64,000 nt of DNA from Pachyseris speciosa (GCA_016490735.1 JAEMWC010000001.1:4272501-4336500); one strand, 5' to 3'; counted from the stretch's first letter, positions 35,161 to 46,850 are shown. Notes: a model not told the origin generated them from the letters alone. Numbers and translations are program-made.

Positions 35161-35470
35161 GGGTCAGACTGTTTCGCTAGTTGAGTGACGTCTGTAATAT
35201 TGCTAGATTTAAAATTTCTTGTCTGCGTTGGTTGCTTATTGAGGCTACTCCGTGCCCAAGCAAACGGAGGCTCTTGAGAATGAGGTATATAACTGAACGC
35301 TCAGTTACCGAGTCAGGGTCTAACTGCAGCTGCTGGAGCAAAAGACACAAAGGACCAGCTGTATCCATATAGTTTCGCATACTTAACTTACGTTCTTCTC
35401 CAAGCGCAGTTAGCCAAAGCAAGAGGTCGATTTCGCCTGGAAGCAAGAGTGACCCCGTAGGATCATCACT

Positions 35471-36424
35471 CTGATTCGGACGTTTGCCCGTTCTAGAGCC
35501 ATTCTAGAGCCGATTTCCGACATTTTCCATCAGATTAAGGTGATTTCTCACAATTGCATGTAGCATCCTTATTGCGCATAATTTATGGTGTCATTTAGAA
35601 CGCGCTCGTGCGCGCGTAGACTAGAACATTGCATATTTTCCTTGACATTGAGCTTTTTCAGCTGAAATGTTTCCCTGTGTCGTGTTGTAAAGGAACAAGC
35701 ACGGTGACCCCCTTTTTTATTGGTGTAATGTACTCGTAATAGGGACATGAAAATCACATTTTAAGGAGAAAACAAGTTTAATAGTAGAGAAGTTGGATTA
35801 TTTATATATAAATGAGGTGAAACTCTGCGTTTGGAGCCGGGAAGGAGTTTGAGATGATGACGTAGTGGTCCAATTTCCTTAATTATTTGCAAGATCGGGC
35901 AATTTTAAATCACAATACTAAAAAGAATATAACCCAGAAAAAGTTACGCTCTAGTTTTCACTACTATTCATAGTTTTGCTACATAATAACAGCTTTATTC
36001 GGTTGTTCAAGCTTGGAACATTTCTCGCGCAACTCTGTAAAAACACATAGAACAACGAGTATGCAGGGTGAAAGCAAGCACGGTGACCCCATCTTTTTAT
36101 TGCAGTTTTCCAATGTCCTATGCATGGCTATCAATTGTGCCAAGCCTGGAAAAAATCTTAATGGTACATACTTTTCCGGGAATTACCTTAAGCACGTCCA
36201 ACGGCGGGAAATAATTGGTGAATGAAAACAAACGTCTTCCTTCGCTTCACAAAGCGAAATATGGCCGGCGAGATTATGGCGCCCTTTGGCCTTGTGGGAT
36301 CGTCTTCCTTATTTGACGAAATGATTTAAAATCTCTTTATTTTGTGTTATTATCTTGGCCAGACCAATAAGTGAATTGGACGTGAAACCTGCAATAAAAC
36401 TGGGCCCAGGAACTAGCAGGACCA
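35471..36424. other. Non-coding stretch
   Basis: No supported gene. AAGCACGGTGACCCC occurs at both 35696 and 36074, a short dispersed repeat. Confidence 0.35.
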
Positions 36425-36829
36425 TTACCATTTTAAAGCTATGTAGGCTTGTTTGGCAATTAATTTTGCGAATACATGTTTGCTGCCCAAATCAAGTAAA
36501 TCCTGTTTGATTTCCATAATCGTCATATACGATAACCAGTGAGAGCGTGACAGGAATTCTCGATGTTTGCTTGTATTGAGGTGAAGTTGGTGTATATAAT
36601 AATTCGTCGAAAGTAGGTATTGTATTAAAACTCGCGGCAGGTTGTTAATGTCTGATACGTACAATTTGTTAAGGATATGTAGTTTCCTTTTAATGTCTTC
36701 TTCTTTTGGTGTTCTTGTATTAATATTAGCTACTTTCTTGGAATTATCTTTATCGATTATAGTAATAGTAATAGCAATAACTTGATTACTTTTCAAATTA
36801 TGGCTTTTCAAAGTAATTACAATATTCAA
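36425..36829 (-). other. 134-codon open frame of unknown nature
   Basis: An uninterrupted frame on the minus strand without a recognisable domain. It lies immediately 3' of the LINE fragment below and could be part of its untranslated end. Coding status is doubtful. Confidence 0.2.
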
Positions 36830-36945
36830 TAAAATATCTTAAACTATAGAACGATAATAAATGATTAAAAATTTGAAATTTTCAAAGTAATTACAATAGT
36901 CAATAAAATATCTAAAACTGTAGAACAATAAGAAATGATTAAAAT
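36796..36945. repeat. Tandem duplication of about 75 bp
   Basis: TTTTCAAAGTAATTACAATA followed by TCAATAAAATATCT and ...AAATGATTAAA occurs twice, with a few substitutions, at 36796-36866 and 36877-36945. Confidence 0.75.
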
Positions 36946-36991
36946 CATATTTATATAACAAATTCAACACGAAATTTGCAATATATTAAAA

Positions 36992-38300
36992 TCAATGAAA
37001 GCTTCTAGCATTCACTTCGCAAATGACGCATAAGTTCCTTTTGAATATTACAAGTTTTGTTAACTCAGTGATTATTTCTGTTAGGGAATTCCACAGCGAA
37101 ACTGCTCGATAATAGAAGGTTCTTTGTCCTGTGGCCGTTCTGTACCCTGGGATGTCCATCTTATTCTTGTTCCGCGTGTCTTTATCGTGGATTTCAGACC
37201 TCTTTTTAAACTTCTTAGCAAGGTAGTCAGGGGCTAGCCCCCTTAAACACTTAAAAACCAGTATGCAATCCCTGTAGATAAGCATGGATTCCACAGATTA
37301 CCATTTCAGTTCTTTGAAAACAGGGGTAATGTGATCAAATTTCTGAGAACGGGTTATAATCCTACCTGCGAAGTTTTGGACATTCTGTAATTTGTCGATA
37401 TTCTTCTTTGTCGTACTAAACGAGAGAGATGAACAATAATAGAGTTTGCTAAAGACCGGTGCATTGATAACGTTTAATAAGGTGTTTCTGTCCAAAAGAT
37501 ATTAATTTGACTTAAACTTGACAAGCAAGAAGATGTAACACTTGTTATATGTTCATCAAAACTCAATGTAGCGTCCATATACATCCCAAGGTCCTTCGCT
37601 GAAACAACCGGACGCAACTCTTTCCCCAGTAAAGTAACATGTAAATCCAGATCTGTAGGCGTATTTTGAAGCATTGACGGGTGCCAATGAAAAGCAATTT
37701 CTTCTTATCCGGATTAACAAAGGCTATTTTGGCAGCACCATGCGGCCACTTTCCTCAGGTCTTCGGTTATTTGTCGAGCTGCACCATCGATATCTTTAAC
37801 TAAGAATGACAGATGTAATTTGGAATCATCCACGTAGGATTCTGAGGAGCAGTAATCTGGAACGCCCGGCATATCGTTTATGTGAACATTAAATAATGCC
37901 GGCCCCAGGATGGATCCTTGTGGAACTCCGTGTGTAGATTTACACATTCCAGACATTTCAGCCAATTCGTATATACTGCTGGCGATCATGCATGTAGCTC
38001 CTGAACCATTCTAGTGCTGTACTAGACACCCCCAACGAGCTCAATTTGACTAAAAATTTAGCGTGGTCTATACTGTCAAATGCTTTGGACAGGTCCAAAA
38101 GAACCATAAGTGTCAGCATCTTGTTGTCCATCGCTTCCAGGAACTTGTCTGTCATCATAACGTTCAGTGTCTCAGTTGAATGTTGAGCTTTATTCCCACT
38201 TTGGTGTTTAGTCAACCGTTTCCTGCTTTTCATGTATGCAATGAATTGGTTTAGTGCGGCCCGTTCACATATCTTTGACATAGCAAACATGATGAAATAA
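36992..38300 (-). mobile_element. CR1/L2-like LINE fragment (RT region, 5'-truncated)
   Basis: Minus-strand reading in successive frames: SKICERAALNQFIAYM ... HQSG, then VLLDLSKAFDSIDH (motif A), THGVPQGSILGPALFNVHIND (motif B), YVDDSKLH (catalytic YxDD), AKDLGMYMDATLSFDEHI, and the C-terminal tail with YRTATGQRTFYYRAVSLWNSL. These are the ordered motifs of non-LTR reverse transcriptase. The endonuclease part is absent and there are at least four frame changes. Confidence 0.88.
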
Positions 38301-39389
38301 ATGTGATCGTATGCGTGTTTATTCCATAGTCGTTAAGGGTAGAACTTTCCGTGACAGATGATAGTTTAAAATTCGGCAAGTGCTTCTTATTTTTATAAAG
38401 CTTACTTCTGGGAAATGAGTAACTTTAATTGTAGAAAGAAAACGAGTCTAATCTTAAACTTGCTTTTTGCCGTACATTGTCAATGATAAATTTTAGATAA
38501 ACAGATATGCAAGTAAACAGACTTAGGGAAAAATACAAACATAGGTATTGCTGCTACTTGCTTATCTGTTAGGTTTGAATTCGATCATAGATGTCTTCAC
38601 CTCAATTCTCGGTTCGGACCTTTATATTTTCGACCGCGTTGAACTGATTACGCGTGATTTTCTGAGAAACATGGAAAGGTTTATTTCTTTGAGAATTCCA
38701 TAACAGTGAGAGAAGTGAGCAGCAGCTTAAAAGATAAACTTTGAAGGGGTTGATCAGGTAATGACTGCAACCGGTCAATTAACTATTTTATCTAGGATTA
38801 GTTTCTAAAAGAGTTTCCAATGTACGTAGGGCCCCCGTTAAGAAAATGAGACAAAAAGACAAGAAGAGCTGGCTTTAGAGGCCTGAAAAGTATTAAAGTG
38901 CTTAAAGTGATCGAGGTTTATTCTAACATGTAATTCTGTTTGTAAAGGAAACACTTATATGTTTGCTCTTGTGTTTCATTTTGAAATTGATAAGCAAGCT
39001 CCTTCAAAACCTGGACAACTGTGTTTGGTCATAGTTTGGTGAAAAACCTTGCGACCGAATCCCTGAATACATATGCTTTTTGTACTTTTATAATAAGGCA
39101 CAGTTGTTTTGTCGTTGACTTAATTATTTTGGCTCTTCTAAATAAATTTAATGCGCAAGTATTTCTTTATTCACTTAGTCAATCCGTTTTAATTAGTGGT
39201 ATTGTTAAGTACTCTTTGCACTCTGACCAATGAATAGCGGTCATTGAGTAGTCTTCTATTCGTTTGTGCAACTCAAATGAAAAAGATCCTAACAATATTT
39301 ATGTGTTAGATTTTAGTAAAACAACATTGGCCCAATATTCCGCTCCCGCCTGTAGGATATGAAAATAAAGTAAAGCTAACTCCTTGCCA
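38301..39389. other. Non-coding stretch
   Basis: No gene or repeat recognised. Confidence 0.4.
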
Positions 39390-39570
39390 CGTGTATGATT
39401 GACGATCTGCCACTGTTTTTATAAAGCCGTCAATAATAGATTTAGCTTATAATTATAGACTTAAATGTGAGGAGGTGGTCTGAAATATTACTGAAATATT
39501 ATATCTAGTCTCATATTATGCAAGCCTGATTAAGAAGATTCAGGGCTAATCTCCATCCCCTTTTCTAGAC
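39390..39570 (-). repeat. 3' LTR of gypsy 2 (diverged)
   Basis: Shares TATAGACTTAAATGTGA, GGAGGTGGT, TCTCATATTATGCAA and CAGGGCTAATC in order with 46480-46660. Confidence 0.65.
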
Positions 39571-39757
39571 TTTGAGTAAATACGAAATGTCTTTAAAGTT
39601 CTTACTAATCAACCTTTTGATCAAAACTTAGTATCTACGAATATTGTGGAGAACTTCAGTCCAAATTTTATCCTAATCGAAACATAGTCATTTCGTTGGT
39701 TAACTCTTCGTCCTGAGCGAGCATTAGTAACATGAATTGGTGAATCCAGATTCAGTT

Positions 39758-40700
39758 CTAATTATTTTTCTTTATCTCTAGTTCACCTGGGACTTCTCCA
39801 GTAGGATTCACACTTGAAGCTCTGGGCAAATCTCTTGTTGGAAATGTTGTATCTTTTGGATTTGGACTAAGCTGCCTTCGGTTTCGTCTTACCGCAGCGT
39901 TGCTGTCGGTCTCAATGAGGTAAGACTTAGGCTCCGGAGTCTTGCTAGCTAAAAACCACAGCATTCTCTCCACGGTCCGGGAGGTATACTTGATCGCCTG
40001 GTAGGGTATTGCTCAGTTCCTTAGCTGGATGTCGCTGGTTGTGTTGTACCGCTTGTTGGTTCTTGATTTTCTCTGAGGTATTAGTTTGGATTAAACAGCG
40101 GAAGGGAAGAGTAGTGCGCAATCTCCTTCCCATACATAACTCTGCTGTACTAAAGCCGTTTTCCAGTCTTTTAGCTCTGTAAGCTGGTAGTGCTTCATAA
40201 GGATCTTTTGCCTAAGAAAGTTCTTCATCGTCTGTACTGTGCGCTCCGCTTCTCCGTTACCATGGGGATATTTAGGACTGCTCGATACTTGTGAGAGTCC
40301 CCATTCTTGAACAAAGTTTGAAAATTAGTCAGAAGAATATTGAGGACCGTTGTCCGAAATGACTGTTTCAAGAATGCCACGGCTTGCAAAGATTACATTT
40401 AGGTGACTGATTATTCCTTGTGACGTTGACTTTTAAAGTACTCCAATCTCGCAATATCAAGAACAGTAATCTACGACCAGTACGAACTATTGACATTTCT
40501 AGTAGAATAAATCTGTACCACCTTTCTGCCAGGGGCGTTCCGGCAGTTTAGTCCTGATGCAGGTTGGATAGTCCTTAAAGAGTTCTTCAATCTGTTTGCT
40601 GAGGCCAGGCTACCACATCCCTCCTTTTCTCTTTCTAGGCACTTCTGAATACCCTGGTGACCAGTATGTATCTTGTCCAGGGCGTCCATTCTCCTCTTTA
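39758..40700 (-). pseudogene. gypsy 2 integrase (broken)
   Basis: The N-terminal zinc-binding region shows LDKIHTGHQGIQKCLERE. Further on, the core Glu region reads YPHGNGEAERTVQT, followed by a MGRRLRTTLP motif and a tail with YLIETDSNAAVRRNRR, all typical of metazoan gypsy integrases. Spread over at least four frames. Confidence 0.8.
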
Positions 40701-41034
40701 CTGTCAGTATAGTTGGAGCGCGAACTCAAGGCGGTGTTTCTCCGGCCATCCGTTTCTCTGCAGAATTCGTCGAGGTTTCGCCTTCAACGTTTTGTTTAAT
40801 CAGTATCTCCTGCAGGCGGCGTTCCGCTGTGGGAAGGCAATGCGAAAACGTACAGGTTTAAATCGTCGCTGAGTTGCTTTTTGCCTTGCGTAAAACTTCG
40901 ATTGAGTGGCACTCGTGATAAGGCTACGGCTGTGGAGAGGTCTTTTCCAGGAATGTGAACTGAGTATCCGCTAGAAGCATCGCATCAGTCTTATGCAAAA
41001 TCGATGAATGCAGAGAAGGCATAAATAATCTGTG

Positions 41035-41285
41035 CTCCCTTCCTCTTCCTGGAATCACTCAAGAAACCCACCCGGAGATCAGGACGCACACATTTTGAAC
41101 ACTATGTTCCACTCTCAGCTCGTACAAATTTGTATAAATACAGTTTTTACCCCAGTCGGTAACCAACTGGAACAACTTACCACAACCTATTATTGACTTA
41201 TCATCTAACCCAGGTGCCTTTCAGGACTCCATCGTATGACACTATTGTAATTAGTTAACACTATTTAATTAATTAACCCTACGAC
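41035..41285 (+). mobile_element. CR1/L2-like LINE C-terminal fragment nested in gypsy 2
   Basis: Plus-strand words RSGRTHFEHYV, LYKYSFYP and NNLPQ-like residues in adjacent frames match the end of CR1/L2 reverse transcriptases. A (TGAAA)n tail at 42205-42222 may be its 3' terminus, with the TIR elements below inserted between. Confidence 0.5.
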
Positions 41286-41307
41286 TGCTGACAGTGTGCA
41301 TATATAT

Positions 41308-41463
41308 AGATTACAGCATAGAAAGTGCGACGTACGGATTTTTATTCACGAGTTGCAAAACTTGGGAAAACGAACGAGTGAGCGCAGCGAACGAGTGAGT
41401 TTTCCAGAGTTTTGAAACGAGTGAATAAGAATCCGTACAAAGCACTTTCTATGCTGTAATTTG
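41308..41463. mobile_element. Palindromic MITE (foldback)
   Basis: ATTACAGCATAGAAAGTGCG with GTACGGATTTTTATTCACGA is mirrored by CGAGTGAATAAGAATCCGTAC and AAAGCACTTTCTATGCTGTAAT. The arms are about 60 bp around a GAACGAGTGAGCGCAGCGAA centre. Confidence 0.75.
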
Positions 41464-42180
41464 TTTATTACATATATATAACGAGAATTAAATCTATACT
41501 TGAAATCAGTTTTATTTTTCCCGATTCAATAAGCTTACACGAAGAACAGCAAAAAATTCAAGACTGATCTACATGACCGAGCGTAATAAAAAATTATGTC
41601 CGGTTTCCAGGTCAGCAACAAGTAGACAAAGAGCCTACACAAGCTTAAATATCACTTCCTATTTAGAATAACTGAAAAATACGGGAGAATTTGTAAATAC
41701 AAAGTGTGAAGTGTTTTCGCTTGTCCCTAATCACTGTCAGATTCAATCATGTGATGGCAGCGCTTCGCGCTGTGCAACGACAAATTCGCACTCTGTTGAC
41801 TTTCACTGTTAATAGAAATGTTGACTGTTCCTCCTTCAGTGTTCGCCCCCGTGTTTTTGTTCGATTGCGTCGCAATAAAATCATCTAACGGTAAATCCAG
41901 TGGAACAAAACGGGAAGCCGAAGCCATGTTTTTGAAACACAAAGTTCGAGCGGGCGCTGAGTTGAAGCCCACGCTTCTCGGGAGCCATTTGAATGCTTTA
42001 CTCTGATTGGCTAAGCGATTCTTCTCTGGACGGTGATTGGTTATATTTTCACATGTGAAGAATGCTGTACGCGAAGCTGATTGGACGTATCGCTTTTTTC
42101 ACATGTGAAAATATAGCACATATAGAATTCTATTTGCAAGGTTTACTGCCTAAAATTCTCGCTATATATATAATAAATAT
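41464..42180. mobile_element. TIR element with a short internal open frame
   Basis: TTATTACATATATATAACGA plus GAATT (41464) is mirrored by AATTCTCGCTATATATATAA plus TAAA (ending about 42178). This gives an element of about 715 bp with diverged terminal inverted repeats. Inside, on the minus strand (41972-41727), is an 81-codon frame containing MASASRFVPLDLPLDDFIA. The MASASRF-type start recalls N-termini of cnidarian Crypton/ZMYM-like proteins, but that is a weak resemblance. Confidence 0.5.
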
Positions 42181-42239
42181 CTTTATGAGGTAGCACAATA
42201 AATGTGAAATGAAATGAAATGCATGTCGTGAATGCATTT

Positions 42240-42900
42240 GGATCCCAATAACCGCATTAACCACCTGTGGTCAGTTTTGATGGTGAACTCTTTACCCAGA
42301 ATGTAATCGGTGAACATTTCGCTGACCGACGTAGTTTCTATGGCTTCTTTCTCTATTTGAGCGTAGTGCACCCTTTAGACGTTATCGATCTAGAAGCGTA
42401 AGCAAGTGGCTTCTCCATGCCACCGTTTTAGACTTGTAAAACCACCGCTCCAAATCCATTAGACGAGGCATCGGGCTGAAACAATTGTCTTTTATCTGCA
42501 AAGTAGTGAGCAAGTTTCTTGCTTTAAGCGCGTGAAGGTTTCTTCTTGGGCTTTACCCAAGAACCATTAATTCTTGCTTGACAACAAGTCACGCAGGGAA
42601 CGGGTCTCTTCGGGCAGGTTTTCAATGTACTTCCGCTGGTGGTTAATCTCGCCGAATAATCTTCTTAGGTGTGAAACTCGTCTCCCGGACTTTCCATCTT
42701 CTCAATAGCTGTCGTTTTATCTGTGTCTGGGACCATACCACGGGCACTGAGGTTATGGCAAACAAACTTCAGACGGCAACCAGTATTTCGTCTTGCTCTT
42801 TATGTGGCCTAATGTGAACCAAGATGTCGTCAATGATAAGGATCACACCTTCCTGGTCCTCTAACTCAGCAAACATTTTTCTCTGAAATCGTTCGGGAGC
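42240..42900 (-). pseudogene. gypsy 2 RT 3' part and RNase H (broken)
   Basis: RNase H is recognisable from YAQIEKEAIETT, FTDYILGKEFTIKTDH (the His/Asp end) and RLLGSK. Between 42770 and 42400 the RT thumb region is scattered over frames with several stops. Confidence 0.75.
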
Positions 42901-43730
42901 CGATTTATGCCAAAAGGAAGTAGTTGGAAACTGTATCTGCCAGCAGAGAGAAGCCGAGATTTCTCTTCCTACTTCTCTTGCCAGAACCCTGAGTTGGCGT
43001 CTAATTTGCTCAACACGGAGGAGTATCCGATCTAATCCATGAGCCCGGGGGGGGGGTACTCCCAGAAAAATCGGTTGGGAGTGTGCGGTCCGCGTCCTGA
43101 AACCCTTATCCTGTTTCCGACCAAAATCTTCGATTTTCCCTACCATATTTAAGACCTCACCAAAAATTTAATACTCCATTTCAGACCTATTTTACGGACA
43201 AGGTTGGCGTAAACATAATTTGAGAAGGGCGTTTGTTGATGATCCTATCGCCTAATGATGAAGAAGTAGCTTCTTCTTAAAAAATACCCAATTCAAGTCT
43301 AGAGTGATTATACCATACTCTATTTCAGACCAAAATGGTGAAAATCGATACCCTATTTCAGACCAAGACGGCTAAAAAACCATGCCCTTTGGGGCCGCAC
43401 ATACCTATATAGCATATATAAGGGAGTGCCTTCCCCCCGGGTCCATGAGGAAGTTGATGTTTGGAAGGGGATAAGTCTCTCACATAGCTTGGTCAAATCC
43501 ACACAGATTTTGACTTTTCCATTTGGCTTGGGTACCGTGACCATTCTATCGCACCGTTCCATAGCCTGCTCTACCTTTCTGACAACAGGTTTGTCCATTC
43601 TTCGTTTCATCGAAAGCGGAATTCGTTCTAGGAAAGTAATAGCAAATTATTGTGCGTTTGGCTGTAACTGGCTTTCAAATTTTTCCAAGCTTTAAATTCT
43701 CTCGAATTTCTCCAATAACGCGTATACCTT
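42770..43730 (-). pseudogene. gypsy 2 reverse transcriptase, interrupted by a MITE
   Basis: N-terminal half (43610-43450): VRKVEQAMERCDRMVTVPKP, NGKVKICVDLTKL. C-terminal half (43030-42770): APERFQRKMFAEL and VILIIDDILVH, where the catalytic YxDD has become IIDD. MITE family A (43044-43441) separates them. Confidence 0.85.
43044..43441. mobile_element. MITE family A, copy 2, with 8-bp target duplication
   Basis: Bounded by TCCATGAG on both sides (43036-43043 and 43442-43449). Ends are CCCGGGGGGGGGGTACTCCC and a G/C-tract complement ending CCCCCCGG. The interior repeats TTTCAGACC phrases, the complement of copy 1. An 8-bp duplication is characteristic of hAT-family insertion. It splits the gypsy 2 RT. 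Confidence 0.85.
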
Positions 43731-44430
43731 TCTGATTTGCCCTGGGTAGCTTTTTTCAGATGCTATGTAGTCGTCCTAATGTGCATCGGCGAAAGATATC
43801 TTCAGGATAGCTGTGACATCTACTGCTTGTAAAATTTGAAGTTGACTTTGTTATTTCCAATGAGCAAGTTAGTTTTCCATTTCGAGGTATTTTCGACCGT
43901 GTTTCGTCAATCGTCATTACGGAGACGCCATCTTCGCTCGCGTGGTCGCCAACCCTTTGAACTGTTTGGAAGATTTGTAAACTTTTGCGTAGGTCTTTTT
44001 TCTTAATAGGGCTCGATAGTCTAGAAAATGTATTGGAAACCTTTGAGGGGGGTGGAGGGGGGGGGGGGGGTATTAAAATTTGTATTTCTCCAGAGAATCT
44101 CATCGGGTACTGTGCATGTATGTATGCATATTGTCACACGAAAGCTGGTCACGTGGCTATATCAGCTTATTTGAATTCACTTTCTGGTCGGTGGAATCGA
44201 ATGCAGGATTTACTTGAATATGTCAAAATCGCCCATTAATAAATGTGTCTGGGGTCATTTCTTGGTGCCGGAGCTCATCATCAAGGGTTGAGAAGGCTTA
44301 AACCTTGCCAATTTCGCACTGTGAATGCAACAAACTATGTTCAAACGCTCGCTTCAATCTGCTGAAAGTTTGTTGTTCACGGACAAGGGGCCTAAAAGCA
44401 AATGAGCTTTGTCTTACTAGGCTTCAATCT

Positions 44431-45084
44431 TCACCTGTGGAAGTTTGATTGAAAGTTGAAGGGGCCTGGACAACTATCGGTGCAGGATTGAAGCCTGGTC
44501 AGAGATTTAGAAGAAAATGGTAAATTGTTTTGTGGGAGCCTTTCCCGATCAAAGACATGTGCAATTTCCCAGGATGCAATGGGGTCAGATTCTTGCTGTG
44601 TGGCGGCTTGGTTGAAATTGCTGATAAAAAAGGAGCTGCTAGAGCTCTTGTTTGCCTTTTTCGGAAGAGATGGCAAAACCTGACAACAGCTATGAAGCTT
44701 TGAAATTTGAAACTGGCATGAAATTTGTAGATGGAAAAAATTGTTTACTTTCCATGCTCTTACTTTTACCAGAGTTTTAGGGCTCAAATTTGAGGTAGAC
44801 AAACCTTTTATACATTGAACTAACACAATTGTTGTTGAATTGTTTTTGCGTAGCATACAAAAGATGGATGATAGATATAGGTAAAAAACACCCATTTTGG
44901 GTAAAGTAAAACTTTGTGAATTTTCTCTCTGCAAATAACCAGAGTCAGTCCTCGAGTTTAGGTTCACAGCATAGATCAATACCTCAAGCAGTTGAAGGCC
45001 TGGGTCAGGGGGGGGGGGAGCGTTTATTACATATAATGTTTTTTTTTTGTAATATAACAGCCCAGAGGAATGACGCTGAAACAA
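44431..45084 (-). other. 217-codon open frame of unknown nature inside gypsy 2
   Basis: A long uninterrupted frame on the minus strand between the gag and protease remnants of gypsy 2, with a serine-rich stretch (KANKSSSSSFF) and no recognised domain. It may belong to an unrecognised insertion. The 44040-44065 and 45008-45018 poly-G tracts around it suggest further repeat boundaries. Coding status uncertain. Confidence 0.25.
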
Positions 45085-45609
45085 AATTCGGAAAGTATAA
45101 TAATATATGTATAATAATTATTTCCAGCATCTCACGTTTGGAATGACCATCTATCGTTTTCAACAAAAAAAATATATGGACAAATGTCATTTTTCGGCCC
45201 AGAATTCAACCTTTGGCTGTTAAGGCAAAAGAGGGCAACAAGATTTATCTTCAGGAAAAGTTTCATCCCGCTCTAGGCAATCTCGAGAAAGATATACGCA
45301 ATCAACCCTATTTTATGAACAGATTTTGAAACCCAGGTCTTAAACTTCTTGAGACAAACATTGTCCGTAAAAATTGTTTCTAACCCCACTGACTAAGTGT
45401 TTTGGCTCTTTTATGTTTACCGAGGAAGCACTTTTGAAGAAACCATACAAAAGCTTGTTCTGTTTCCATGGCAACAAAAAGACTCAAACATATTGTGTTT
45501 GTCATCATTCACGGCAATGAGTTGCATGATGGTGGTTTCTTTTACATGAGTATGATTTTGGTTTAAAGGACGGTCTAGGCTATCGAGCCACCTTAAATGC
45601 AGTACAAGT

Positions 45610-46400
45610 CACATTTGTAACTGGGGAATGATTAGGAGGTGGCTTGGCTTAGCTACATATGTAACAAGTTTTTGAGCTTTCAGTTTAAAATCATCGTCAG
45701 CATTGCTTTTCTTAAATTTAGGACGGCCATGTCTTTTATCCTTTTTTTCAAAGTCTACTGTGGTTGGGTTACTTTGGAGAATATGGCCTTGCTGTTTCGT
45801 GATTCCTGCGGATTTTGCTTCTGCCATCTTATCTTAAGTCAAGCTGTCACTGGCCATCAGTCTAAGCTGCGAATCGCGCAATCCGACAACTATTTGCGTG
45901 TGAGCCATTTGATCCCGTATATTCCCGAAACAACAAACATAAGCCCGTTTCGGAAGATCTTCTGTAAATAACTTAAACCCTTCTTTTTTTGCTGCAAACG
46001 TCGCAAAAATTGGGTTCTCTCGAAAACTAAGGGCACTTTACCCTTGCAGTTTGAAGCTTTGATAAATTTCGGCGGCATTATTTCCCATAACTTGAATAAG
46101 CGTATTTATATCCACCTTATCTGACCGCCCATTAATTGCGTTGCGTGGCTGCTTCGAGTAAGTCGTATCGGGAGATCCGTTACTTCCAATCCTCTGTTTT
46201 GGGTTTCAAAAATTTGCAGGTGGAGTAATATTGAAATTCGCTGCTGCGGTAGCCACCGTCCCATTTTTTGGGTTACCCGTTTGGCTTGTTCCCTTTGGAG
46301 AACTTACCCCCTCTGTTACTGACGATGGCGTGCTTGACTCACTTGTTGAACTCATTCACGCGAATTCATCTCCTTTCCAATTTAAACAATTGACTCTACG
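45610..46400 (-). pseudogene. gypsy 2 gag (broken)
   Basis: In successive frames: KVDINTLIQVMGNNAAEIYQ near 46110, FERTQFLRRLQQKKKG, FGNIRDQMAHTQIVVGLRDS and MAEAKSAGITKQQG. These match the ordered capsid motifs of metazoan gypsy gag (DxxTLLYxMG-like, IRDxxVxGxxD, AxxxExA). Confidence 0.7.
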
Positions 46401-46439
46401 CGACAGTCCAAGTGGATCCTACTTCTCTGACACCATGTG

Positions 46440-46690
46440 TTGTTATGGAGCCTTCCACGAGTAGACCAAAGATGAAGCTTATATAGACTTAAATGTGAAG
46501 AGGTGGTTACAAGGAGCCGCCCAGTGTCTACTAAAATATTACAGCAAAATCTGGTCTCATATTATGCAAACATGGTTACATAGTTCTTAAGAGGCTTATA
46601 GCTTTGAATTAATATCGTGTATAAATAAAGGTTGTATGTATATGTATGTATTAAGGGCTAATCCCACAACCACCTCATATGCACCTCTTC
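46440..46690 (-). repeat. 5' LTR of gypsy 2 (diverged)
   Basis: Minus strand contains TATATAAGCTTC, a plausible TATA box, followed by the LTR end and the PBS-like TGGTGTCAGAGAAG at about 46437-46424. Shares ordered words with 39390-39570. A (TGTA)n-type stretch near 46632-46650 is private to this copy. Confidence 0.65.
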
Positions 46691-46850
46691 TTGTAGTATA
46701 AGTTGTTACATCGACAACTATGATATTGTTCTGCTGTGTTACTTCCACTACGTAAAGTTTGAGCCCTACCTAGGAGTGAGCTTAAGATAATATGTCAATG
46801 ATTTGTAGTGTGCCTGGTTGTTGTTATATTGTTTGTCTTATTGTTAGCAT

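Larger units (their letters stand above)
32290..35470 (-). mobile_element. Decayed DIRS-type (tyrosine recombinase) retrotransposon
   Basis: Minus strand, in order: gag-like (35446-35100), RT (about 34600-33960), RNase H (about 33800-33230) and a tyrosine-recombinase-like region (about 33110-32300). RNase H shows IQEDASNSGWG and the typical DIRS IRIDNTTTIVYLNK, followed by the DSSEW...HQLPRF linker. The recombinase region has ATIG/LKDIVREA...KAH and TADWT/YRPK-like words spread over several frames. The gene order and the DSSEW linker point to DIRS rather than Ty3/gypsy. Split or inverted terminal repeats were not identified. Confidence 0.75.
39390..46690 (-). mobile_element. Degenerate Ty3/gypsy retrotransposon 2 with nested insertions
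   Basis: Minus strand from right to left: 5' LTR (about 46440-46690), a PBS-like TGGTGTCAGAGAAG, gag (46400-45610), protease remnant, RT (43610-42770, split by a MITE), RNase H (42400-42240), a block of later insertions (41035-42224), integrase (about 40700-39945) with its C-terminal tail, and the 3' LTR (about 39390-39570). LTR identity is low but the order of shared words (CTTAAATGTGA, GAGGTGGT, TCTCATATTATGCAA, GGGCTAATC) is conserved. Every domain carries stops or shifts. Confidence 0.8.

Noticed and set aside
46231..46464. 77-codon plus-strand frame
   Set aside because: Antisense of the gypsy 2 gag/PBS region, which is supported on the minus strand by ordered motifs and the LTR pair.
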